From: UBA1189 sp045612065
GTDB taxonomy: Bacteria; Bacteroidota; Bacteroidia; Bacteroidales; Bacteroidaceae
Assembly (NCBI GenBank): GCA_045612065.1
Contig: JAZKYH010000052.1
Span: 1-5,178, forward strand
Direction: 5' to 3'
Length of the DNA stretch: 5,178 nucleotides
Below the pieces are notes generated by a model that was not told where the DNA came from, ran no database searches, and worked only from the letters and a program-made list of their open reading frames with translations. The translations under genes were made by a program, and so were the position numbers. Shown one piece after another: positions 1-5,178 of the stretch; within the stretch, counting starts at the first letter, position 1; every line of letters begins with the position of its first letter.

Positions 1-54
1 CGATAAGTTTTCCGGACTATGCAAACGAATCTCTTGGATTTTTTCTTCGCCCAT
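1..54 (-). CDS. N-terminal fragment of an unrecognised protein, divergent from the glycogen operon
   Basis: Reading the minus strand from an ATG at 54-52 gives 18 open codons, MGEEKIQEIRLHSPENLS, which run off the left edge. The start is charged and hydrophilic, with no sign of a signal peptide or membrane segment, so a cytoplasmic protein is likely. A second in-frame ATG lies five codons upstream (69-67) and would add MLLFT; an in-frame stop lies just before that, so the start is either 54 or 69. I prefer 54 because the peptide it gives looks more like a natural N-terminus. Neither start has a Shine-Dalgarno sequence, as is usual in Bacteroidetes. The gene is divergent from the debranching enzyme gene across a 147-bp spacer, which allows shared regulation. 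I do not recognise the family, and 18 residues are too few to assign a function. Confidence 0.5.
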   Translation of the reverse strand, partial: MGEEKIQEIRLHSPENLS

Positions 55-99
55 CGTAAAAAGTAACATGAAAAACAGCTAAAAACCTCTAAAAAAGAA

Positions 100-113
100 T
101 ATTTTGCAAAATA
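100..113. promoter_or_regulatory. 14-bp perfect palindrome in the divergent spacer, candidate operator
   Basis: TATTTTGCAAAATA is an exact inverted repeat with no mismatches or central gap. It sits roughly midway between the divergent starts at 54 (minus) and 202 (plus). Each half contains TATTTTG, which is one base short of the Bacteroidetes -7 element TAnnTTTG on either strand. It could therefore be a regulator-binding site, part of a promoter for the minus-strand gene, or both. The region is very AT-rich, so chance is a real alternative. The position supports a regulatory role; the sequence alone does not identify a regulator. Confidence 0.35.
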
Positions 114-124
114 ATGTGAAAACT

Positions 125-158
125 TTTGGCAGAATACAAATTATTTTCACTACTTTTG
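125..158 (+). promoter_or_regulatory. Putative Bacteroidetes-type promoter for the glycogen operon
   Basis: TACTTTTG at 151-158 matches the -7 consensus TAnnTTTG exactly. TTTG at 125-128 matches the -33 element. The 22-bp gap between them is slightly longer than the usual 19-21 bp. Transcription would begin around 163-168, giving a leader of about 35 nt before the ATG at 202. The two elements lie inside two copies of ACTTTTGG (122-129 and 152-159), exactly 30 bp apart. The assignment rests on consensus matching only. Confidence 0.5.
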
Positions 159-201
159 GGCAATTTATAGAAACACTAAAACACTATTAATAATCTAAGC
201 T

Positions 202-2142
202 ATGGGATATTTAAGATTCGACAAGACGTTAATGACGAACTTAGAAGAATCGCTCCCTCGCGAGATATTGCGTACCAATAGGTCGGGTGCTTATAGCTGC
301 TCAACCATTATTGACTGCAATACGAGAAAGTACCATGGACTGCTCGTCATTCCTCTCCCCGAGATGGACGATGAAAATCACGTGTTGCTTTCTTCGCTCG
401 ATGAGACGGTGATTCAGCACGGCGCCGAGTTTAACCTTGGCGTACACAAGTATTCGGGTAACAGCTTCAGTCCGCAGGGACACAAGTATATCCGAGAGTT
501 TCAATGGGAGCGCGTGCCGACAACTATCTATCGCGTGGGTGGCGTTATTCTGAAGAAGGAGAAGGCTTTCGTGCACCACGAGAACCGTATCCTTATCCGT
601 TATACTTTGCTTGACGCTCATTCTCCCACCACTCTGCGCTTGCGCCCCTTCATGGCGTTCCGTAGCGTACGTCAGTTTACACATGAGAACTGGCAGGTGA
701 ACAAGAACTATCAGGAGGTAGATAATGGTATTAAGACATGCATGTATCCGGGCTATCCCGAGTTGTTCATGCAGACCAACAAGAAGAGCGAGTTTGTATA
801 CAACCCCGACTGGTATCGTGGCATGGAGTATCCGAAGGAGCAGGAGCGTGGCTACCACTTCAACGAAGACCTCTATGTGCCTGGTTACTTTGAGGTGCCC
901 ATCAAGAAGGGCGAGACCATCATCTTCTCGGCCGGTATCTCTGAGGCTTCGTCACGCAAGCTGAAGCAGATGTTCGAGCATGAGTACGAGATTCGTCCCC
1001 CGCGCGACACATTCAAAAATAGCATGGTTATTGCCGGTCACCAGTTCCACAACCTGCAGGGCGATCGCCACTACATCTTGGCCGGTTATCCTTGGTTCAA
1101 GTGCCGTGCCCGCGACATGTTCGTATCGCTCCCCGGCTTGACATTGGCTACAGGTGAAATGGACGAGTTCCAGTCGGCCATGAAGACCGCTGCCGAGGCT
1201 ATCGAGGATTTTATCAACGAGCGCCCCAGCGAGTGCAAGATCTACGAGATGGAGCACCCTGACGTACTCCTCTGGGCTGTATGGACCTTGCAGCAATATG
1301 CCAAAAAGACCTCAATGAAGCAGTGCTGGGACGAGTATGGCCAGCTCTTGCAACACATCATTGAGTATATCCGTCGTGGCAAGCACGACAACCTCTTCCT
1401 CCACGACAATGCGTTGCTCTACACCAACGGACGCGACAAGGCTGTGACATGGATGAACTCCGTAGCCAATGGTCGTCCCGTAGTGCCTCGCACAGGCTAT
1501 GTGGTTGAAATCAATGCCTTGTGGTACAACGCGCTACGCTTTGCTGCAGAGATGAACCACGTGGGTGGCAACGAGGAGATGTTTGAAACCTTGAACGACC
1601 TTGCACAGCGCTGCCAGCTCTCGTTCGTAGGTAAGTTCCTCAACGAGTACGGCTGGCTCTACGACTTTGTGGATGGTGATACTTCCGACTGGAGCGTACG
1701 TCCCAACATGATCTTTGCCACAGCTTTCGAGTACTCGCCCCTCGACCGTAAGCAGCAGAAGAGCGTGCTCGACATCGTTACCAGAGAGTTGCTCACTCCG
1801 AAGGGTCTCCGTTCACTCAGCCCCAAGAGTACAGGTTACAATCCCAACTATGTAGGTCCGCAGGTGGAGCGCGACTATGCTTACCACCAAGGTACCGCAT
1901 GGCCTTGGCTTGGTGGTTTCTATATGGAAGCATATCTGCGCATCCACAAGATGAGCGGTCTGTCATTCGTGGAGCGCCAGCTCATCGGCTTCGAGGAGGA
2001 GATGACCACACACTGTATCGGTTCTATTCCCGAACTGTATGATGGTAACCCCCCGTTCCGTGGACGTGGTGCCGTAGCTTTCGCTATGAACGTAGCTGAG
2101 ATTCTGCGCATATTGGATGTATTGAATGAATATGACATTTAA
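202..2142 (+). CDS. Glycogen debranching enzyme (amylo-alpha-1,6-glucosidase, GH133-like)
   Basis: This 646-residue cytoplasmic enzyme is expected to hydrolyse alpha-1,6 branch points of glycogen. The length suits the bacterial/archaeal debranching family, which has an N-terminal GDE_N-type beta domain and a C-terminal GDE_C (alpha/alpha)6-barrel. The N-domain signature TNRSGAY...NTRKYHGLL is at about 25-48. Barrel motifs are AGYPWF (294-299) followed by RARD (302-305) and LPGL (310-313), TWMN (416-419), PRTGYVVEINALWYNAL (429-445), LTPKGLRSLSP (531-541), HQGTAWPWLGG (562-572) and IPELYDGNPP (609-618). By analogy with fungal debranching enzymes, Asp305 and Glu611 are the likely catalytic acid and base. 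There is no signal peptide. The FKCRARD segment departs from the FGDWGRD form I recall for many non-Bacteroidetes homologues, but keeps the Asp. The ATG at 202 is preferred over Met11 because the residues before it fit family N-termini; no Shine-Dalgarno sequence is present. It is first gene of the operon, 18 bp before the glycosyltransferase. Confidence 0.93.
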   Translation: MGYLRFDKTLMTNLEESLPREILRTNRSGAYSCSTIIDCNTRKYHGLLVIPLPEMDDENHVLLSSLDETVIQHGAEFNLGVHKYSGNSFSPQGHKYIREFQWERVPTTIYRVGGVILKKEKAFVHHENRILIRYTLLDAHSPTTLRLRPFMAFRSVRQFTHENWQVNKNYQEVDNGIKTCMYPGYPELFMQTNKKSEFVYNPDWYRGMEYPKEQERGYHFNEDLYVPGYFEVPIKKGETIIFSAGISEASSRKLKQMFEHEYEIRPPRDTFKNSMVIAGHQFHNLQGDRHYILAGYPWFKCRARDMFVSLPGLTLATGEMDEFQSAMKTAAEAIEDFINERPSECKIYEMEHPDVLLWAVWTLQQYAKKTSMKQCWDEYGQLLQHIIEYIRRGKHDNLFLHDNALLYTNGRDKAVTWMNSVANGRPVVPRTGYVVEINALWYNALRFAAEMNHVGGNEEMFETLNDLAQRCQLSFVGKFLNEYGWLYDFVDGDTSDWSVRPNMIFATAFEYSPLDRKQQKSVLDIVTRELLTPKGLRSLSPKSTGYNPNYVGPQVERDYAYHQGTAWPWLGGFYMEAYLRIHKMSGLSFVERQLIGFEEEMTTHCIGSIPELYDGNPPFRGRGAVAFAMNVAEILRILDVLNEYDI

Positions 2143-2146
2143 ATAT

Positions 2147-2152
2147 AGGAGG
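2147..2152 (+). promoter_or_regulatory. Perfect Shine-Dalgarno site (AGGAGG) for the glycosyltransferase
   Basis: AGGAGG ends 8 nt before the ATG at 2161, an ideal spacing, and lies within the 18-bp gap after the debranching enzyme stop codon. It fixes the start of the glycosyltransferase. The other three plus-strand starts in the window (202, 3525, 5051) have no comparable site and show only A/T-rich leaders. Such sites are uncommon in Bacteroidetes, whose ribosomes hide the anti-Shine-Dalgarno tail, so this one may have a specific regulatory role. Confidence 0.75.
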
Positions 2153-2160
2153 AACGATAT

Positions 2161-3468
2161 ATGAAAGTATTAATGTTCGGTTGGGAGTTTCCTCCTAAGA
2201 TATATGGAGGTCTCGCTGTTGCCAGTTATGGTATAACGAAGGGTTTAAGCCTTCAGGGAGATGTGGAAACCACCTTCTGTTTGCCCAAACCTACGGGTGA
2301 AGAGGAAAAATTCCTGAAAATCATAAATATGAGTCAGGTTCCCGTCGTATGGCGCGATGCCAACTACGATTGGATAAAGGATAGGTTTGTTGGCCATACG
2401 GCAGAGGACTACTACCGTTTCCGCGACCATCTCTATGCGGATTTCAACTATCTGCAGGGACTTGATGACTTGGGTTGCATACAGTTTGCCGGCGGTTATC
2501 CCAGCAATCTGCACGACGAGATCAACAACTTCAGCATCATCTCGGGCGTATTGGCCCGTAGTGAAGAGTTTGACTTGATACACGCACACGACTGGCTGAC
2601 ATATCCCGCAGGTGTGCATGCCAAGATGGTAAGTGGAAAACCTTTGTGTATCCATGTTCATGCCACCGACTTCGACCGCTCTCGTGGTAAGGTTAACCCC
2701 ACGGTGTATAGCATTGAAAAGAATGGTATGGACCATGCCGATTGCATCATGTGCGTATCAGAACATACACGTCAGACTGTAATCCATCAGTATCACCAAG
2801 ACCCACGCAAGTGTGTGGCTATGCATAATGCCGTTTATCCCCTCAGTCAAGAGTTGCAGGATATCGTGCCCAATAAGAACCCCAAGGAGAAGGTGGTTAC
2901 CTACCTGGGACGTATTACTATGCAGAAGGGTCCGGAATACTTCGTGGAGGCTGCAGCTAAGGTGCTTCAGCGCACACGCAACATCCGTTTCTGTATGGCA
3001 GGTAGCGGTGACATGATGAATGCAATGATTCATCTGGCTGCCGAGCGTGGTATTGCAGACCGTTTCCATTTTCCGGGGTTCCAGAAAGGACGTCAAGTGT
3101 ATGAGTCATACAAGAACTCCGACGTATTTGTGATGCCATCCGTTTCTGAACCTTTCGGTATTGCACCCTTGGAAGCTATGCAATGCGGTTGTCCTTCAAT
3201 CATTTCAAAACAGTCTGGTTGTGGAGAGATTTTGGACAATGTGATCAAGGTAGACTACTGGGATATCAACGCTTTGGCAGATGCTATGTATAGCGTATGT
3301 ACCAACGAAGCTCTGTACAATTATCTTTCTGAAGAAGGTATCAAGGAGGTAGACCGTATCACATGGGAGAAGGTTGGCTTGCGCATACGTGAGTGCTATA
3401 ATCAGCTTTGTGGCCGTGGCTATTTCAATAACGACGACTACTTGCACGCTGTAAAAGATATAAAGTAG
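2161..3468 (+). CDS. GT-B glycosyltransferase, probable glycogen synthase
   Basis: This 435-residue cytoplasmic enzyme probably transfers glucose from a nucleotide sugar to the non-reducing end of an alpha-1,4-glucan. The N-terminal Rossmann domain opens with MKVLMFGWEFPPKIYGGLA (1-19), the acceptor-side glycine loop of GT4/GT5 enzymes, and carries HAHDW (141-145) and HVHATDFDRS (165-174). The C-terminal donor domain begins around 240 and has GRITMQKG (250-257), where Arg251 and Lys256 are expected to contact the donor phosphates, GSGD (281-284), and the retaining EX7E motif with Glu330 and Glu338 in EPFGIAPLEAMQCG. It is a little shorter than typical E. coli-type GlgA (about 477 residues) and its first loop reads KIYGGL rather than KTGGL, so I give no glgA symbol. 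The placement between debranching enzyme and GH57 genes supports a role in glycogen. The preceding AGGAGG sets the start. A different alpha-glucan or polysaccharide glycosyltransferase activity remains possible. Confidence 0.88.
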   Translation: MKVLMFGWEFPPKIYGGLAVASYGITKGLSLQGDVETTFCLPKPTGEEEKFLKIINMSQVPVVWRDANYDWIKDRFVGHTAEDYYRFRDHLYADFNYLQGLDDLGCIQFAGGYPSNLHDEINNFSIISGVLARSEEFDLIHAHDWLTYPAGVHAKMVSGKPLCIHVHATDFDRSRGKVNPTVYSIEKNGMDHADCIMCVSEHTRQTVIHQYHQDPRKCVAMHNAVYPLSQELQDIVPNKNPKEKVVTYLGRITMQKGPEYFVEAAAKVLQRTRNIRFCMAGSGDMMNAMIHLAAERGIADRFHFPGFQKGRQVYESYKNSDVFVMPSVSEPFGIAPLEAMQCGCPSIISKQSGCGEILDNVIKVDYWDINALADAMYSVCTNEALYNYLSEEGIKEVDRITWEKVGLRIRECYNQLCGRGYFNNDDYLHAVKDIK

Positions 3469-3524
3469 AATAAGAGGCGATTACGCTGAAAATAAAAGAA
3501 AACGAAAGATTAAATATTCAAGTT

Positions 3525-4901
3525 ATGAAAACCATTTGTCTTTATTTTGAGATACATCAGATTGTTCATCTGAGAAGGTACCGCTTCTTCGATATAGGTA
3601 CCGACCACTACTACTACGATGACTATGCCAACGAAAGTAGTATCAGCGATATAGCAGAGCGTTCATATGTGCCCGCTCTCACCACTTTGCTCGATATGAT
3701 TAAGACCAGCGGTGGTTATTTCAAGGTTGCTTTCTCGCTCTCAGGTGTAGGCCTTGAGCAGCTTGAGCGTTATGCTCCCCAGGTTGTAGACCTCTTGCAA
3801 GAAATCAATAAGACTGGTTGCTGCGAATTCCTCGCTGAGCCCTATTCACACGGTCTCTCATCACTCGCCAACGAGGAGAGCTTCCGCAGTGATGTTGATC
3901 GCATGTGTAAGAAAATCAAGCAGGTGTTTGGCAAGACTCCGAAGGTGTTCCGTAACTCAAGCTTGATTTATAGCGACGATATCGGTGCTCAGGTCGCTGC
4001 TATGGGCTTCAAGGGTGTGCTCACCGAAGGTGCTAAGCATATCCTTGGTTGGAAGAGTCCTCACTATCTCTATCATGCTAACACTAACCCCAACTTGAAG
4101 GTGTTGCTCCGCGACTACAAGCTCTCTGACGATATCTCACTTCGTTTCTCTAACCCCTCATGGGATGCATATCCCTTGATGGCAGGTACCTATATGGATT
4201 GGATTGCCAATACACCTGCTGAGGAAGAGGTTATCAATATCTTCATGGAGTTGTCGGCTCTTGGTATCTTCCAACCTCTGAGCTCAAATATCCTTGAGTT
4301 CTTCAAGGCGTTGCCCGAGTGTGCTCGTGAACGTGGAGTATCGTTCTCTACTCCGAGCGAGGTGATTAAGAACTACAAGTCTGTAGGTCCTGTTGATGTT
4401 CCTTATCCCATGTCATGGGTCGATGAGGAGCGCGACATCAGCTCATGGCTTGGTAATACCATGCAGCGTGAGGCTTTCAATAAGCTCTATAGCGTAGCTG
4501 AGCGTGTTATCATTGGTCTTGACAAACGTATCAAGCAAGACTGGGATTATCTGCAGGCAAGTGATAACTTCCGTTTCATGACTACCAAGGAGAATAAGGT
4601 GGGTATGAATCGTGGTATCTATGACTCACCCTACGATGCTTTCACCAACTATATGAATATTCTCGGCGACTTTATCAATCGTGTTAACGCTCTTTATCCC
4701 ATTGATATTGACAATGAGGAGCTCAATGCTCTGCTCACTACCATCAAGAATCAGGGTCAGGAGATTGAGGCACTGAATAAGGAGTTGGAGAAGATTAAGG
4801 GTGTAGCTCCCGCAGCAGAAGAGGCAAAGCCTAAGAAGGCTGCAGCAAAGAAGCCCGCGGCCAAGAAAACCAAGAAGGCTGATGAGCCCAAGGCCGAGTA
4901 G
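3525..4901 (+). CDS. GH57 alpha-amylase-like protein, apparently lacking both catalytic residues, with a basic C-terminal tail
   Basis: This 458-residue cytoplasmic protein has the GH57 (beta/alpha)7-barrel layout. Conserved regions, aligned from memory, are FEIHQ (8-12), CEFLAEPYSHGLSSL (100-114), VFRNSSLIYSDDIG (141-154), FMELSALG (240-247) and SSWLGNTMQREAF (306-318). In active GH57 alpha-amylases the third region reads RNTE, with Glu as nucleophile, and the fourth reads MDYETFGEH, with Asp as acid/base. Here these are Ser146 and Glu242, and the downstream E/H residues are also gone. It therefore matches the alpha-amylase-like GH57 group and is probably not a hydrolase; glucan binding, scaffolding or regulation is inferred. 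Residues 400-424 form a short coiled coil, and 428-458 are Lys/Ala/Pro-rich. The gene follows the glycosyltransferase after a 56-bp A-rich gap with no evident terminator, so co-transcription is likely. No Shine-Dalgarno sequence is seen. Automatic annotation would probably call it alpha-amylase. Confidence 0.9.
   Translation: MKTICLYFEIHQIVHLRRYRFFDIGTDHYYYDDYANESSISDIAERSYVPALTTLLDMIKTSGGYFKVAFSLSGVGLEQLERYAPQVVDLLQEINKTGCCEFLAEPYSHGLSSLANEESFRSDVDRMCKKIKQVFGKTPKVFRNSSLIYSDDIGAQVAAMGFKGVLTEGAKHILGWKSPHYLYHANTNPNLKVLLRDYKLSDDISLRFSNPSWDAYPLMAGTYMDWIANTPAEEEVINIFMELSALGIFQPLSSNILEFFKALPECARERGVSFSTPSEVIKNYKSVGPVDVPYPMSWVDEERDISSWLGNTMQREAFNKLYSVAERVIIGLDKRIKQDWDYLQASDNFRFMTTKENKVGMNRGIYDSPYDAFTNYMNILGDFINRVNALYPIDIDNEELNALLTTIKNQGQEIEALNKELEKIKGVAPAAEEAKPKKAAAKKPAAKKTKKADEPKAE
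4722..4898 (+). other. Coiled coil plus histone H1-like Lys/Ala tail of the GH57-like protein
   Basis: Residues 400-424 place Leu400, Leu403, Ile407, Gln410, Ile414, Leu417, Leu421 and Ile424 at 3-4 spacing, a regular heptad pattern that predicts a short coiled coil. After it, residues 428-458 are low-complexity. Ten lysines lie within 435-458, mostly as KK pairs separated by Ala/Pro, with acidic residues at both ends. The tail is absent from the catalytic GH57 fold and resembles bacterial histone H1-like extensions. It probably mediates oligomerisation and binding to an anionic partner (inference). Confidence 0.7.
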
Positions 4902-4928
4902 CCATTTGGTTGTCCTTAAGTAATGATA

Positions 4929-4964
4929 GGCGCATCTGCTCTTCGGAGTGGATGCGTCTTTTTT
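4929..4964 (+). terminator. Intrinsic terminator of the glycogen operon with a TTCG tetraloop
   Basis: Positions 4929-4941 pair with 4946-4958 in a 13-bp stem containing three G-T (G-U) wobbles. The loop is TTCG, closed by C-G, the very stable cUUCGg tetraloop. Six T residues (4959-4964) follow at once. It starts 27 bp after the GH57-like stop codon and precedes the rpsF promoter, so it should separate the operon from the ribosomal-protein transcript. Confidence 0.9.
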
Positions 4965-4973
4965 GTATATATG

Positions 4974-5005
4974 TTTGGTGGATTGAAGAAAAAGCGCTAC
5001 CTTTG
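4974..5005 (+). promoter_or_regulatory. rpsF: Consensus Bacteroidetes promoter for rpsF
   Basis: TTTG at 4974-4977 and TACCTTTG at 4998-5005 match the -33 and -7 (TAnnTTTG) elements, separated by 20 bp, which is within the expected range. Transcription should begin near 5010-5015, giving an AT-rich leader of about 35-40 nt. This is a better match than the promoter of the glycogen operon, fitting strong ribosomal-protein expression. I see no obvious structured S6:S18-binding leader in the short untranslated region. Confidence 0.75.
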
Positions 5006-5050
5006 CGGTCGATTTGATTTTTTATAATTATTAAACAATTAAAGAGTATT

Positions 5051-5178
5051 ATGAATCAGTACGAAACCGTTTTCATTTTGACTCCCGTTTTATCTGATGT
5101 TCAGATGAAGGAAGCGGTAGAGAAATTCAAGGGTATTCTTGCTGCCGAAGGCGCTGAGATTATCAATGAAGAGAACTG
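5051..5178 (+). CDS. rpsF: 30S ribosomal protein bS6, N-terminal part
   Basis: Forty-two codons are visible before the window ends. The protein begins MNQYETVFILTPVLSD and continues with QMKEAVEKFKGIL and AAEGAEIINEEN. This is the beta1-alpha1-beta2 start of bS6: a YETVFILTP strand, then an amphipathic helix. bS6 pairs with bS18 on the platform of the small subunit. In Bacteroidetes the bS6, bS18 and bS21 proteins are also reported to form the pocket that holds the 16S rRNA anti-Shine-Dalgarno tail. The gene usually heads an rpsF-rpsR-rplI operon, which would lie to the right. The start lacks a Shine-Dalgarno sequence and sits behind its own promoter. The 3' end is cut by the window edge. Confidence 0.93.
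   Translation, partial: MNQYETVFILTPVLSDVQMKEAVEKFKGILAAEGAEIINEEN

Noticed and set aside
55..69. Longer start (ATG at 69-67) for the minus-strand partial gene, adding MLLFT
   Set aside because: It is in frame and possible, but the peptide starting at 54 looks more natural and neither start has a ribosome site to decide. Kept as an alternative only.
232..234. Internal Met11 as the start of the debranching enzyme
   Set aside because: Residues 1-10 fit the N-terminus I expect for Bacteroidales homologues, and there is no better initiation signal before Met11.
301..858. 185-codon open frame on the minus strand inside the debranching enzyme gene
   Set aside because: It lies wholly antisense to a strongly supported enzyme. 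Its product shows no recognisable domain, and it has no promoter or ribosome site; it is a by-product of codon use on the other strand.
2245..2736. 163-codon open frame on the minus strand inside the glycosyltransferase gene
   Set aside because: It is antisense to conserved GT-B motifs, and the translated product shows no family features. The same applies to the shorter minus-strand frames at 952-1296, 2758-3096 and 3205-3447.
3469..3524. Terminator or separate promoter between the glycosyltransferase and GH57-like genes
   Set aside because: The 56-bp gap is A-rich, with no stem followed by T residues and no TAnnTTTG element, so read-through in one operon is the simpler view.
4023..4034. Glu168 in LTEGA as a substitute nucleophile for the GH57-like protein
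   Set aside because: As I recall, this Glu-containing stretch is also present in active GH57 alpha-amylases, which carry the nucleophile separately in the RNTE motif. It is therefore unlikely to replace the lost residue.
5011..5050. Structured regulatory leader of rpsF (S6:S18 autoregulation site)
   Set aside because: The leader is short and almost all A/T, and I see no convincing hairpin or bulged CCG motif.

Overview
The window looks like a chromosomal segment of a Bacteroidales bacterium, most likely a Prevotella/Bacteroides relative. Three things suggest this. Two promoter-like sites match the Bacteroidetes consensus (TTTG, about 20 bp, TAnnTTTG). Most starts lack a Shine-Dalgarno sequence. 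The three full-length proteins have the character of the Bacteroidales glycogen cassette, as far as I can judge from memory. Genus assignment is inference; no rRNA or marker phylogeny was possible.

Layout. Positions 1-54 hold the first 18 codons of an unrecognised gene on the minus strand. A 147-bp AT-rich divergent spacer follows, with a 14-bp perfect palindrome and a plausible promoter for the plus-strand genes. Next come three same-strand genes that look like one operon: a glycogen-debranching enzyme (202-2142), a GT-B glycosyltransferase of glycogen-synthase type (2161-3468) and a GH57 alpha-amylase-like protein (3525-4901). A strong intrinsic terminator with a TTCG tetraloop (4929-4964) closes the operon. 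A consensus promoter (4974-5005) then drives rpsF (ribosomal protein bS6), which runs off the window at 5178.

How the genes fit together. The glycosyltransferase would extend alpha-1,4-glucan, and the debranching enzyme would remove alpha-1,6 branches during remodelling or breakdown. The GH57 protein keeps the fold-defining motifs but appears to lack both catalytic residues: Ser146 replaces the nucleophile Glu and Glu242 replaces the acid/base Asp. It also carries a coiled coil and a lysine/alanine-rich, histone H1-like tail. It is therefore more likely a glucan-binding or scaffolding/regulatory protein than an amylase. No branching enzyme, phosphorylase or ADP-glucose pyrophosphorylase is present here.

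The most interesting points are the apparently inactive GH57 protein with its basic tail, and the perfect AGGAGG Shine-Dalgarno sequence in front of the glycosyltransferase alone, in a lineage that usually does not use such sites.
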